Part shown: piece after piece, positions 1-9,357 of the stretch
Layout: every line of letters starts with the position of its first letter
Numbering within the stretch: position 1 is the stretch's first letter
DNA from: Ruminococcus sp.
GTDB taxonomy: Bacteria > Bacillota > Clostridia > Oscillospirales > Ruminococcaceae
NCBI GenBank assembly: GCA_017472145.1
Contig: JAFUQX010000058.1
Coordinates: 124,001 to 188,000 of the forward strand
Direction: 5' to 3'
DNA: 64,000 nt
Translations under genes and position numbers: made by a program
The notes under the pieces: model-generated
What the model saw: only the letters and a program-made list of their open reading frames with translations
The model's database searches: none
What the model was told of the DNA's origin: nothing

Positions 1-27
1 TTATTTGATGTTTTTCCATGCACAAAT

Positions 28-68
28 AAAAAAACGAAGCCGCCGCTCATACACAAGCGGCAGCTTCT
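28..68 (-). terminator. Intrinsic terminator of the 85-618 lipoprotein gene
   Basis: On the minus strand a GC-rich stem (GAAGCTGCCGCT with AGCGGCGGCTTC) is followed by seven T residues. It lies directly downstream of the lipoprotein gene and closes the sigma factor/beta-propeller/lipoprotein unit. Confidence 0.8.
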
Positions 69-84
69 GAAGTATATTGCATTC

Positions 85-618
85 TTATTGATCCTGCAAA
101 GGATTCTCCAGCTCATCGATCCGGAAGGTCTCAGATGTGAAATAATTGGTGCAGATCTTCTCATCTCTCACAAAGAAGCTGCATGCAGACCCCAGGACCG
201 CTTCATAAGTGCCCTCCGGACGGGATTCACCTGCATCCGCCAGAAAGCAAAGGTAGGATTCCCCGGCCTGAGGTGCTGGAAAATCCTCCAGGCCATGATC
301 GGCATATACGGTAATCAGATTCCCTTCACACAAACCGCCCCGGTAACTTTCTGCAATGCAGATTTCCAGCACATCAAAGGTTACACCGCCGATAACGGTA
401 ATTTCAGCTGTCTCGATCTCTCCCTCGATCACATACTGAGAATACCGGCTCAGCTCGGAAAGCGTCGGGGCAAAGGCATATTCTCCCCACATGAAATGGG
501 ATACGAGTGTGGTTGTTTCAGATGCTGCTTCGTCGCTTTCTCCGGATGAAACCGGACTGCATGCGCACAGGCTCTGCATCAGTACAGCAAGCAGCAAAAC
601 AGGAAGCCTTTTTGCCAT
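85..618 (-). CDS. Predicted secreted lipoprotein of unknown function
   Basis: A 177-residue protein. The N-terminus has Lys-Arg, a hydrophobic stretch and a lipobox-like LCAC at about residue 20, so it is probably lipid-anchored outside the membrane. The rest is acidic with no family I recognise. I place the start at the ATG preceded by GAGGTG six bases upstream. A GTG nine bases further up overlaps that ribosome site. It lies 18 bases after the beta-propeller gene and probably shares its transcript. Function is not assigned. Confidence 0.65.
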   Translation of the reverse strand: MAKRLPVLLLAVLMQSLCACSPVSSGESDEAASETTTLVSHFMWGEYAFAPTLSELSRYSQYVIEGEIETAEITVIGGVTFDVLEICIAESYRGGLCEGNLITVYADHGLEDFPAPQAGESYLCFLADAGESRPEGTYEAVLGSACSFFVRDEKICTNYFTSETFRIDELENPLQDQ

Positions 619-636
619 ATGTATCACCTCATTTGA

Positions 637-2772
637 TCAGAATGTGATGCGGTCGGTTTCCTGCATGGTCATAAGATCAACCGCAACGATGCCGCCGGAA
701 TTCACCAGATATGCATAATCTCCGATATAGAGACTGCGCTGTGCTGTGTGCTCATCCTCTGTATAGTAAACGCCCAGCTGGGTAAAGCTGCCATTCTCAT
801 AGGAATAAAGTGCATAGCCATTTTCGGTAATGTACATCTTTGTGGTAGGGTGGACCCATGCGCAGTTAAAGGGAACGGCGATCAGATTCTTCTCAGGTGC
901 GATCAGAAGCATCTTTCGTTCATAGACCGCTTCAGAATACAGATATCTGCCGTCCGGCCGCTCAGGAATGACATCCTCCGCATAGATGGGCATATAGCCG
1001 CATTCAATAAGATCATTCGGATCGCTGTTGTCAAACATCACAAGCTTCAGCCCGGTTTCCATGCCATTTTCATCTGCATCTATGCCGAAGCCCAACAGAA
1101 GATTTTCATCCCACTGCTGCATGTAGGTGCTGTAGCCTGTGATCTTGTACTCGTCCAGAATCACCGGATTCGCAGGGTCAGACAGATCGATGGAAAACAG
1201 CGGATCGGTCTGACGATAGGTCACCAGATACAGCAGATCGCTCTGAAAGCTTGCGGACTTGATGGTCTCTGTAGGAGCAATTCCCTCCAATGCGCCAATC
1301 TGTTCCATATTGCTGTCGAATACATACACTGCGCTGCTCTGCTCAATGGTCATAGAGGCCACATATTCATCGCGGGTCTCAGTTCGCTTCTGCTGGGTTA
1401 CAGCCGCACGAAAGTATCCATTGTATTCACTCATGGAAAACTGATCCTTGACATAACCCAGAACCGAAGCCGAGCCTGTAGGTGCAATGCTTCCGCTGTC
1501 GATAGAGAGACGGGTAAAATCGGTATACTGACCATCCTCCTCCCATCGGCTGCTGCTGAGATAGATATTCTCAATTGAACAGTACATAGAGCCGCTGAAT
1601 CCGGCCAGGCACTTGAAATCGATGGATACATCCGGCGTATCGGACAACACATTCAGGCTGCCGATATTGGTAAAGGAATCACTGAATTCGCATTCGATCT
1701 CCGCTGTCTCCTCGTTCACCTCTGCTGCAGGAAGGAGGATCTCCTCCGGGGCTGCGGCTTCATATACGCCGTCACAGCCGTAGGACGGAATGCAGTATAA
1801 CGGATCATTTTCGTCATATGTATCATACCAGGAATCGTTCGTCACAAGATACATCGTGCCATCCTCCATAAGGCGCACATCAGAGGTGCAGCCATCCTGG
1901 GAATAGCAGCCAAGAAGTGCTGGCTCTGCTCCGGTCTCATAGATCAGCACATAGGTACGGGCCGTACCCTCTGAAGCATCCTCTGTCTGACCAACACCCT
2001 CTGCAAGGACGATAAGTCTCCCGTCCTTCAGGTACATAGAATGAACGCCCATGCTTGTTACGATCTCAGGAAGGTCATCTCCGATCATCAGCGTTGTCCT
2101 CTCCCCGAAAACGCCGTCTGCAACAGGAACAATCTCCACGATCTGATCATATTCTGTGCCGATCCGCTTACAATAGAGATATTCTCCGTCTGTAAGGACA
2201 ATGTCTGACTCCAGAACCCCCTGCTCCTGATTGTAGGTCTCGGAATATTCTTCTCCTTCAGCTTCGGCGATGTCGGCCGCATCGGCCGTTGTTATCGTTT
2301 CTTCCAGAGCAGCTGAAGACGTCTCCCCTGCACCGTCCACGGCCTCCATAGCCATCTCCTCCTCGACAAACCCGTTTTCAAGTATTGCTTCTCCATAAAG
2401 CACACCTTTTTCTTCATCTGAATATATATAGGTATTTTCTTTGATATAGTGCTTCATAAGAGCCTCTACCTGCTCATAATTTTCCGCAGCTATACTATAG
2501 CTGCCGACAGATGCTGTCAGGAAGGAAATGTCCGCCTCGCTGACATCATTTTTTCCGTTCCCGGCCTGACGGGCTATATAACCGCCTGTGCCCAGGACAA
2601 TGGTACAGGCCGCCGCACCGGCTGTCCAGCGGATCCAGCTTCTGTGACGGATGGTCTTTTGTTTCCTTTCTGCCTGCTGCTCATCCAGCGTCTTTTTTAC
2701 AGACTCCGGAAGAAGCCGCTCAGGAATCCTCGGCTCCTGCATGATTTCCTTTATCTCGTCGTGTCTGTTCAT
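637..2772 (-). CDS. Membrane-anchored beta-propeller domain protein
   Basis: A 711-residue protein with a short basic cytoplasmic N-terminus (about 1-46), one membrane segment (about 47-68, with WTAGAAACTIVLGTGGYIA) and a large acidic extracytoplasmic part. From about residue 190 it resembles the secreted beta-propeller proteins of Firmicutes: repeated strands such as VLTDGEYLYCKRIG and IGDYAYLVNSGGIVAVDL. It follows an ECF sigma factor gene by 13 bases. That layout is typical of a sigma factor and a membrane protein that holds or senses for it, so the cytoplasmic tail could act as an anti-sigma segment. That role is inference. No catalytic motif was recognised. Confidence 0.72.
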   Translation of the reverse strand: MNRHDEIKEIMQEPRIPERLLPESVKKTLDEQQAERKQKTIRHRSWIRWTAGAAACTIVLGTGGYIARQAGNGKNDVSEADISFLTASVGSYSIAAENYEQVEALMKHYIKENTYIYSDEEKGVLYGEAILENGFVEEEMAMEAVDGAGETSSAALEETITTADAADIAEAEGEEYSETYNQEQGVLESDIVLTDGEYLYCKRIGTEYDQIVEIVPVADGVFGERTTLMIGDDLPEIVTSMGVHSMYLKDGRLIVLAEGVGQTEDASEGTARTYVLIYETGAEPALLGCYSQDGCTSDVRLMEDGTMYLVTNDSWYDTYDENDPLYCIPSYGCDGVYEAAAPEEILLPAAEVNEETAEIECEFSDSFTNIGSLNVLSDTPDVSIDFKCLAGFSGSMYCSIENIYLSSSRWEEDGQYTDFTRLSIDSGSIAPTGSASVLGYVKDQFSMSEYNGYFRAAVTQQKRTETRDEYVASMTIEQSSAVYVFDSNMEQIGALEGIAPTETIKSASFQSDLLYLVTYRQTDPLFSIDLSDPANPVILDEYKITGYSTYMQQWDENLLLGFGIDADENGMETGLKLVMFDNSDPNDLIECGYMPIYAEDVIPERPDGRYLYSEAVYERKMLLIAPEKNLIAVPFNCAWVHPTTKMYITENGYALYSYENGSFTQLGVYYTEDEHTAQRSLYIGDYAYLVNSGGIVAVDLMTMQETDRITF

Positions 2773-2785
2773 ATGTAAGCTCCTT

Positions 2786-3289
2786 TCAATCCTGAAGCTG
2801 TACCCGCAGCACAGCCTTCATTCGTGATAGCCGGGAACGGACTGTACCCGGCTGCATATCGCAGATCCGTCCGATCTCCTCACTGGTATATCCGCTGAGC
2901 ACAGACAGGGATAAAATCAGACGGTCTGTGTCGGACAGGGTTTGCAGAACCTCTCTCAGTTCCGAAGGGGCATAGGAAAAATCCTCCGAAACCGCATGAG
3001 CTGTAAGCTCCTCCTGCTGTCGGTAATAGTCCCGCTGCTTCCGTTTGATTTTAGCTGATAGAATGCGGAAAATCCAGCTGCGGAAGGCCTCCGGATTCTT
3101 CAGATTCTTTATGGATGCAAAGGCTTCCATTACGGTTTCACTGACTGCATCTGCGGCATCGTGCTCATGATTGCGGAGACTGTAATAGGCCGTATGGTAC
3201 AGATCCTGATATACCGTTTCATATAGCCGTGCAAAGGCGGCCGTGTCCCCCTGCTGAGCCAGCTTTGTATCGGCTGCGAAATCTGTCAT
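2786..3289 (-). CDS. RNA polymerase ECF-type sigma factor
   Basis: A 167-residue sigma-70 family protein with region 2 at about 10-75 (FARLYETVYQDLYHTAYYSL, then AFRSWIFRILSAKIKRK) and region 4 at about 110-160 (LSDTDRLILSLSVLSGYTSE, a helix-turn-helix ending in GTVRSRLSRMK). Length and order fit the ECF group. The start is the ATG preceded by GAGGTG. A GTG or ATG upstream would lie inside that site. It is the first gene of a three-gene unit with the membrane beta-propeller protein, which may control it. No ECF-type autoregulatory promoter could be identified with confidence in the 220 bases upstream. Confidence 0.88.
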   Translation of the reverse strand: MTDFAADTKLAQQGDTAAFARLYETVYQDLYHTAYYSLRNHEHDAADAVSETVMEAFASIKNLKNPEAFRSWIFRILSAKIKRKQRDYYRQQEELTAHAVSEDFSYAPSELREVLQTLSDTDRLILSLSVLSGYTSEEIGRICDMQPGTVRSRLSRMKAVLRVQLQD

Positions 3290-3465
3290 AGAAATCACCT
3301 CTTTATTTATTTTGTATAAGTCGACTTGTATGCTGCGTCATAGAAAGCACTTCCATATACTGGATTCTATTTATATAGTGTCGAATCGGCCCTTATTTGC
3401 TGCATGCGTTCTCAAACTTTGTAGAAATGTACGAAAAACGCATCTCGTATTCGTCTATATTATAC

Positions 3466-3495
3466 AAAAAGAGGGAGCTGTTGCCAGACTCCCTC
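3466..3495 (-). terminator. Intrinsic terminator after the acyl-CoA synthetase gene
   Basis: Minus-strand stem GAGGGAG/CTCCCTC with an 11-base loop followed by five T residues, 22 bases after the stop codon of the 3517-5802 gene. Confidence 0.8.
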
Positions 3496-3516
3496 TCATT
3501 TTCATTTGAACTTCAA

Positions 3517-5802
3517 TCAGGACTTGCTGTTCTCCGCATCACGCTGACGCAGCTCCACACGGCGGATCTTACCGCTGATGGTCTTGGGCAGCTCATCCAC
3601 AAACTCAACCACTCTCGGATACTTATAGGGAGCGGTATGTGTCTTTACGTAATCCTGCACTTCCTTTTTGAGCGCATCAGACGGTGCAGTTCCCTTCGTC
3701 AGCACGATGGTTGCCTTTACAACCTGACCTCTTACCGGATCCGGCACGCCTGTGATCGCGCACTCCAGAACATAGGGCAGCTCCATGATTACGCTCTCGA
3801 TCTCGAACGGGCCGATACGATAGCCGGAAGACTTGATAACATCATCAATACGGCCTACATACCACAGATAGCCGTCCTCATCACGGGTAGCCTGGTCTCC
3901 TGTATGATAGTAATCATTGTACCATACAGACTTGGTCTTTTCCTCATTCCGGTAATAGCCGGTAAACAGACCGCACGGGCCCTTGCCGCCCGGTGTGTGG
4001 ATACAGATCTCACCCGGCTCGCCGTCCTTGGTTTCATTGCCGTCAGCATCCAGCACCACGATCTCATACAGCGGACTGGGACGGCCCATAGAACCGATCT
4101 TCGGTGTTGTACCCACCAGATTGGAGATAGCCATCGTCGTCTCTGTCTGGCCGAAGCCCTCCATAATGGTCAGGCCTGTAGCCTTCTTGAACTGCTGGAA
4201 TACCTCCGGATTCAGTGCCTCGCCTGCTGTTGTTGCATATTCAATAGAAGAAAGATCATATTTGGACAGATCCTCCTTGATGAAGAAACGGTACATAGTC
4301 GGCGGTGCACAGAAGGTGGTAATATTGTATTTTGCAAACATCGGAAGAATATCCTCCGGATGGAAACGCTCAAAGTCATAAGTAAACAGTCCGGCCTCGC
4401 ACAGCCACTGACCATAGATCTTACCCCACAGCGCCTTGCCCCAGCCTGTATCGGAAATAGTGAAATGCAGGCCGTCCGGCTTTACATTATGCCAGTATTT
4501 TGCTGTAGGATAGTGACCCAGCGGGTAAGTATGAGAGTGTGTTGCAATGCTGGGATAGCCGGTCGTACCAGATGTGAAAATCATCAGAAGCGTATCTTCG
4601 CCGCAGGGAGTGTCCTCCTTACGATCATATACATCCGAGCAGAGCAGCATTTTGCTGTTATAGTCATGCCAGCCCGGACGCTTGCCGCCAACCATGACCT
4701 TGATCATATCCGGATAAGCCTTTGCGGCATTTTCGGCATGTACAGATACGTCTCCGTCTGCGGTACAGATAATGGCCTTTACACCGGCCGCCTTGTAACG
4801 ATAATCAAAGTCATGCTCTACCAGCTGATTGGTAGCCGGAATGGCAATGGCACCGATCTTGTGCAGAGCCAGCATGGTAAACCAGAACTGATAGTGACGC
4901 TTCAGCACGAGCATTACACGATCGCCCTTGCCAATACCCAGAGATTCCAGATAGTTTGCAGTCATGTTGGAATACTTCTTCATGTCCGCAAAGGTGAAGG
5001 TATGCTCCTCCTTATCATTGGAAACCCACAGCATAGCACGCTTATTCGGAGTCTTTTCTGCAATCTTGTCTACGCAGTCATAGGCAAAGTTGAATTTGTC
5101 CTCATTCTTAAAGCGGATGGAGGTGAGCACGCCGTTTTCATCTACCTCTGTCTCAATGAAATCGTCTGCAACCGTACGGCCATTGTTCTGCTGTGTATAT
5201 TCCTGCATCTCTGCATAAACAGCCTCATTTTCCTCTGTACCTACACCCGGACGCAGAACAATCGCATACAGCTCACAATCTTCACCGTCCAGTGCGCGGA
5301 GCGCATGGGGTTCCCCGCTGTTATAGTAAATCGTATCGCCGGCTTCCAGAACCTCCACACGGTCACGGATCTGGATCATCAGACGGCCCTTGATTACAAT
5401 ATCGATCTCCTGTCCCTCGTGACTGGAGAAGGACATATCCTCCTCACCGGTGTAGGGGATCTTTACCAGAAACGGCTCTGCGATCTTATCCCGGAAGGAC
5501 GAGGCCAGGTCATGATAAAAAAAGCCGCTCTTTCTGGCAATGGGCAGACCCTCACCCTTACGTGTCACAGTATACAGAGTCAGACTAGGGCTGCTACCTT
5601 CCAGCAGATCCTTGATCTCCACACCGAAAACATCGGCACACTTATAAATAAAAGTAAAGCCAAAGTCTGTGTCTCCCTGCTCAAGAATACGGTACTCCTC
5701 TTCTGTGATCTCGGTTTTCTCAGCCATTTCCGCTTCGGTGAGACCTGCAATCATTCGCAGCTCCCGGATTCTTGCAGCAACGTCTTTCAGTTGTGTTTCC
5801 AT
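3517..5802 (-). CDS. XRE-cupin-acyl-CoA synthetase fusion (AMP-forming)
   Basis: A 761-residue protein in three parts. Residues 1-70 are an XRE-type helix-turn-helix. Residues about 95-190 are a cupin barrel (SSHEGQEIDIVIKGRLMIQI, GDTIYYNSGEPHAL). Residues about 230-760 are an ANL-family adenylating enzyme with the phosphate loop FTSGTTGYP near 405, the hinge motif GRIDDVIKSSGYRI and the catalytic lysine in TISGKIRR near 745. The family activates a carboxylic acid with ATP and CoA. The layout resembles medium-chain or acetyl-CoA-type synthetases. The substrate is unknown. The start is the ATG preceded by AAGGAA. An open frame continues 55 codons upstream but runs through the T-box terminator. 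The gene is controlled by that T-box, an unusual setting for an acyl-CoA ligase. Confidence 0.88.
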   Translation of the reverse strand: METQLKDVAARIRELRMIAGLTEAEMAEKTEITEEEYRILEQGDTDFGFTFIYKCADVFGVEIKDLLEGSSPSLTLYTVTRKGEGLPIARKSGFFYHDLASSFRDKIAEPFLVKIPYTGEEDMSFSSHEGQEIDIVIKGRLMIQIRDRVEVLEAGDTIYYNSGEPHALRALDGEDCELYAIVLRPGVGTEENEAVYAEMQEYTQQNNGRTVADDFIETEVDENGVLTSIRFKNEDKFNFAYDCVDKIAEKTPNKRAMLWVSNDKEEHTFTFADMKKYSNMTANYLESLGIGKGDRVMLVLKRHYQFWFTMLALHKIGAIAIPATNQLVEHDFDYRYKAAGVKAIICTADGDVSVHAENAAKAYPDMIKVMVGGKRPGWHDYNSKMLLCSDVYDRKEDTPCGEDTLLMIFTSGTTGYPSIATHSHTYPLGHYPTAKYWHNVKPDGLHFTISDTGWGKALWGKIYGQWLCEAGLFTYDFERFHPEDILPMFAKYNITTFCAPPTMYRFFIKEDLSKYDLSSIEYATTAGEALNPEVFQQFKKATGLTIMEGFGQTETTMAISNLVGTTPKIGSMGRPSPLYEIVVLDADGNETKDGEPGEICIHTPGGKGPCGLFTGYYRNEEKTKSVWYNDYYHTGDQATRDEDGYLWYVGRIDDVIKSSGYRIGPFEIESVIMELPYVLECAITGVPDPVRGQVVKATIVLTKGTAPSDALKKEVQDYVKTHTAPYKYPRVVEFVDELPKTISGKIRRVELRQRDAENSKS

Positions 5803-5888
5803 GTCAGTTTCCTTCTTTCCTGCCCTCCGGCATATTTTTTGTTTGAGATTTGTGGAAAAATAACCGCCTGAAATCAGGCAATAAAGAC

Positions 5889-6172
5889 AAAAAAGTCTCA
5901 AGCAGGAATTTCCCTTCTTCAGGAAATCTTGCTTGAGACGAATATTTCTATCCGCGGTACCACTCAAATTGCGCAGAATCTGCGCCGCTTTACGGCTCTG
6001 ACAAGCCTTGTGCCGTCACGTAGCACATACGGGAACGCCTACTACAAGCTTCTGCTATGATTCGGATTCCAGCTCAGAAGGGATAAGTCTTAATGTAGTT
6101 CTCAGCACCGGCTTCCACCAACCGCCGGCTCTCCGTGCCTGCGAAATACAGACCGTCTTCGTCATCGCTATT
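5889..6172 (-). promoter_or_regulatory. T-box leader (tRNA-sensing riboswitch), probable Tyr specifier
   Basis: On the minus strand the conserved T-box core TGGTACCGCGG lies at 5952-5962. It is followed by a strong terminator (arms 5895-5904 and 5930-5939, then T6). Upstream is a Stem I-like domain with an AGAG bulge region and distal GGCGGTTGG/GGAAGCCGG hairpin. The 3' side of the specifier loop reads GAGAACTACATT. The triplet TAC followed by A suggests tyrosine. AAC (asparagine) is the alternative frame. Stem II (CTTCTG/CAGAAG) follows. T-boxes read through when the cognate tRNA is uncharged. Here the regulated gene is the acyl-CoA synthetase 87 bases downstream. Confidence 0.88.
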
Positions 6173-6198
6173 TTACCACATGATTCAATTGTAATTAT

Positions 6199-6227
6199 AG
6201 TTTATCACATTTCCTCTCCTTTGTCAA
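6199..6227 (-). promoter_or_regulatory. Sigma-A-type promoter of the T-box transcript
   Basis: Minus-strand TTGACA at 6222-6227 and TAAACT at 6199-6204 with a 17-base spacer. A better -10 hexamer, TATAAT, lies five bases further down (22-base spacing). The transcript would start just ahead of the T-box Stem I. Confidence 0.55.
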
Positions 6228-6267
6228 GGTGCTCACAAAATTTTTCTCTCTGCTTGGATTTCAAACT

Positions 6268-7566
6268 TTACTGGCCCCTCTGCTGTATTATTCTCAGCTC
6301 ATATACACTGCATACAAACATCCACAGAACAAAATAGATGCATACGCTCCCGACCGAAAGTGCTTTCTGCCAAAAGAAAATTTCAAGGCTGTGCTCCTGA
6401 AGCTGAGAAGCAATTTGCAGGATATAATCAGCCAGAAACTGAGAAAGGATCAGCCCCGAAAGCAGAGACGGAACGGACAGAAGCAAAAGCTCTGCAAAGA
6501 ACAGACGACATAGCTGTTTTGCACGCAGTCCCATGCACTGAAGCATACGGTAATAGCCCGACTTCTGCTGCACATAATTTTGCAGCATAGAAAACAGAGC
6601 CACACTCATAGCCAGGAGTACTGCCGCACAGACAGCTGCTGAGGTATGGCCGATGAGTACCTGCTGCATGGAAATGGTTGTGAAAAGGGTGATGGCCTCA
6701 TTGGACAAAAGATCACAGCCATCCTTCAGAAGCTCTGTACGCTGAACAGAAGCCGCTGAAAAATCCTCAGCAAACAGGCGTACTATGTAGCTTGGCACAT
6801 GAAAAGCAGATAATTCCGCAGTTTCTGTCACATATATCTGGGCGCAGCGTTCCTTGCCATGAAGATAGAAAATATCTGCATCTGCGATCCCGCAGAGAGT
6901 GTAGTTTTCCAGAATACAAATATCCTTTAAATAAAGGGAGACTGTTTCACCGATAAGAGAGGATTGTTTCTCCTTGGAAATTCCGTACTTTTCCAGCATA
7001 TAGTCACTCATGAGAAGCTCGCCCGGATTCTGCGGAAGACGGCCCGTCAGCCAGCTTGCTTCTTTATCAAACTTCTGCTGGAATTCCTCCTGCTCCGCTC
7101 CGGCCAGAAGCGTGCTGCCGCTTACAAGAACATCAATCCGGAAGGGTACAGCATAGGCGGATTCAGAGACAGCACCTTCTGCATCGAAATCATAAGTAAA
7201 ATCATTGATGCCCTCATAGTGAATGCCATTCCATTCAAGAGAAGAGGAGCTGAGATAGATCTGCCTGATCTCATCAATAGACTCCCCGGCCATCTGCCGG
7301 AGATTCAGTTCTGAGACGGCTGTATATTCTCCCGAACTTCGGATAAGCATTTCAGCTGTTTCTGAATCTGCAATGACCGCATTCTGACACAGAGACATTT
7401 TCTGCTTTACAAGTACCTCCATACTCGTATGGAGAGACAGGACATAGGTCAGCATAGTGCATAGCAGCACGGCGCAGGTGAAGACCATCCCTGCAATTTT
7501 CAGTGAAAAACCGGGATTCCGGCGGATATTCCGCATGGCCAGCATCAGTCTGTCTGTTTGTTTCAT
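6268..7566 (-). CDS. ABC transporter permease, FtsX-like
   Basis: A 432-residue membrane protein with one N-terminal segment (about 22-45), a large extracytoplasmic domain and three C-terminal membrane segments (about 300-425), the usual FtsX/MacB-type layout. It has the C-terminal phrase YYRMLQCMGLRAKQLCRLFF expected in this family. The start is the ATG overlapping the previous gene's stop (ATGA). A longer open frame upstream lies within the preceding permease gene. It is the last gene of a four-gene unit (lipoprotein, ATPase, two permeases), so it probably pairs with the 7563-8708 permease. Substrate unknown. Confidence 0.8.
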   Translation of the reverse strand: MKQTDRLMLAMRNIRRNPGFSLKIAGMVFTCAVLLCTMLTYVLSLHTSMEVLVKQKMSLCQNAVIADSETAEMLIRSSGEYTAVSELNLRQMAGESIDEIRQIYLSSSSLEWNGIHYEGINDFTYDFDAEGAVSESAYAVPFRIDVLVSGSTLLAGAEQEEFQQKFDKEASWLTGRLPQNPGELLMSDYMLEKYGISKEKQSSLIGETVSLYLKDICILENYTLCGIADADIFYLHGKERCAQIYVTETAELSAFHVPSYIVRLFAEDFSAASVQRTELLKDGCDLLSNEAITLFTTISMQQVLIGHTSAAVCAAVLLAMSVALFSMLQNYVQQKSGYYRMLQCMGLRAKQLCRLFFAELLLLSVPSLLSGLILSQFLADYILQIASQLQEHSLEIFFWQKALSVGSVCIYFVLWMFVCSVYELRIIQQRGQ

Positions 7567-8708
7567 ACAGAGACACCGCCTTCCTCCAGAGCAGAAACAT
7601 CCATCTTTATTCGCCTTTGCTGACTGAATGCAGAAAAACCGATTGCAGCAAATCCGCAAAGCACGAACAATACAAAAACAAGTACGGTCTGCGAAGCCGT
7701 AAAACAGGATACACCGGCCAGCCGGAAGACCGCCTGATCGCCGCAGTATATTCCTATAAGCAAAAGGCCTGTGCTTAAGAATGCCGATACAGCAAAAGCC
7801 CCGCAGAGAAGCCACGCATAAAGCGCACCGATCCTTCGCTTTTCTGCGCCGAGAAAACAGCAGAGCACTGTAAAGGAGGTGCGTCTGTGCAGGAGCATTC
7901 CGCAGAAATGAAGGAGCGTCATCCAGTAAAGCAGCGTCAGCAATACGGAAACGCCATACAGCAGGACCTCAATCATATTCATAGAGGAAAACCATGGCTC
8001 TGCCCTGGAGGAAAAGGTTACACCCATCGCCTCACAGGTCCTGCGGATCTCCGGCAGGTCGGAAATCTGTTCTACTGTACCCGTCATACCGTAGCTCTGA
8101 GGAATTCCGATTTCGGAAATCATCCGGATATACGGTACAAAATTCACGATCACATCGCCGTATTCATCACACTCCGGATAGATACCCAGTACGGGAAATT
8201 CCTCTGAAGTCTTGGTGTAGCTTTCAAATACGAATGCATCGCCTGCGTCACAGCCAAGCTCACCGGCCGCACGCTCCGACAGCCAGATCGCAGGTGTTTC
8301 TTCCGTTTCAGCTGTCCATAGCTGTCCGCTTACGGCCGTGAGCTCTGCATCCTCCACTGTCCAGAGATAACAGATCCGATAGCTTTCCTTATCAATGACA
8401 GCATCCTTTTCTGTGCATCGTATGGTGCTGCGCAGATCGCCTGTGCAGTCTGCATGTATTTCTGAAAAGCCTGCATCCAGAAGCGCCGTTCTCTGGGTAT
8501 AGTCTGCACGGATAAGGGTTACCGTTTCCCCTTCCGGATACTGGATGTCCAGATAGGCGGACAATGTGCTGCGGATGGAAAGGCTTGTCATCCAGAGCAA
8601 TACACAGACTGTGATCAGGCACACCTGCACCAGAATCATAGCAAGGACAGTCTTTTTCTGAATGCGTGTCTCACGGATGACCAGGGAGAACAAATCAGAA
8701 AGTCGCAT
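7563..8708 (-). CDS. ABC transporter permease, FtsX-like
   Basis: A 381-residue membrane protein with an N-terminal segment (about 18-45), an extracytoplasmic domain (about 50-225) and three C-terminal segments. It overlaps the ATPase gene upstream by 14 bases and the second permease downstream by four, so translation is probably coupled. Two unequal permeases plus one ATPase resemble peptide-sensing or lipoprotein-type exporters of Firmicutes. The exact cargo cannot be read from sequence. Confidence 0.78.
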   Translation of the reverse strand: MRLSDLFSLVIRETRIQKKTVLAMILVQVCLITVCVLLWMTSLSIRSTLSAYLDIQYPEGETVTLIRADYTQRTALLDAGFSEIHADCTGDLRSTIRCTEKDAVIDKESYRICYLWTVEDAELTAVSGQLWTAETEETPAIWLSERAAGELGCDAGDAFVFESYTKTSEEFPVLGIYPECDEYGDVIVNFVPYIRMISEIGIPQSYGMTGTVEQISDLPEIRRTCEAMGVTFSSRAEPWFSSMNMIEVLLYGVSVLLTLLYWMTLLHFCGMLLHRRTSFTVLCCFLGAEKRRIGALYAWLLCGAFAVSAFLSTGLLLIGIYCGDQAVFRLAGVSCFTASQTVLVFVLFVLCGFAAIGFSAFSQQRRIKMDVSALEEGGVSV

Positions 8709-9357
8709 CGTCGATCACCTGCCCGTCTTCAAGCGTGATGATACGGTCGGTTTTTGCAGCATCCTCACGATTATGGGTAATCAGTATCACAGTTTTTCCC
8801 TGCCCGGCCATGGCGCGCAGAAGCTGCATGACGATCGCACCGTTCTCCGTATCCAGACTGCCGCACGGCTCATCAGCCAGAATCACAGGCGGATCGCAGA
8901 CCATGGCTCTTGCAATAGCTGTCCGCTGCTTTTCACCGCCGGACAAAGAGGATGCAAGGGCATTTTTCTTATGAAGCAGACCCACAGCCGCCAGTTGTTT
9001 TTCTACCAGACTGCGCCGTTCTCTTTTGGGAACCGCTCCAATTATCAGCGGCATTTCTACGTTCTGATAAACGGTGTACTGCGGTTCAAGGAAAAACTGC
9101 TGGAATACAAAGCCGATGTGCTGGTTACGGAAGGCCGCCAGCTGTACCTCGGACATCTTCTGCAGAGATATATCATCGTAAAAGACCTCGCCGGATGTCG
9201 GGCTGTCCAGTCCGCCTAAAATACGCAGGAGCGTGCTTTTTCCGCTGCCGGAACGTCCCACTATTGCAGTAAATGTCCCATCCTGAATTTGCAGATCCGT
9301 TTCCTTTAAAGCCTCGCAGTGCGGATAGCTTCTGCTGATTTGCTTTACTGTAATCAT
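8695..9357 (-). CDS. ABC transporter ATP-binding protein (LolD/MacB type)
   Basis: A 220-residue ATPase with Walker A GRSGSGKST at about residues 36-44, Q-loop FVFQQFF, signature SLSGGEKQR, Walker B VILADEPCGSLD and the H-loop HNRED. The signature and short length fit the LolD/MacB/FtsE group that works with FtsX-type permeases. I chose the ATG preceded by AGGAG; the frame is open ten codons further up, inside the lipoprotein gene. It overlaps the lipoprotein stop by four bases. Confidence 0.88.
   Translation of the reverse strand: MITVKQISRSYPHCEALKETDLQIQDGTFTAIVGRSGSGKSTLLRILGGLDSPTSGEVFYDDISLQKMSEVQLAAFRNQHIGFVFQQFFLEPQYTVYQNVEMPLIIGAVPKRERRSLVEKQLAAVGLLHKKNALASSLSGGEKQRTAIARAMVCDPPVILADEPCGSLDTENGAIVMQLLRAMAGQGKTVILITHNREDAAKTDRIITLEDGQVIDDATF

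Noticed and set aside
3397-5871. Very long open frame on the plus strand opposite the acyl-CoA synthetase gene
   Set aside because: It is antisense to a gene with clear adenylating-enzyme motifs; the encoded peptide is Cys/His/Arg-rich without recognisable domains, and no ribosome site precedes it.
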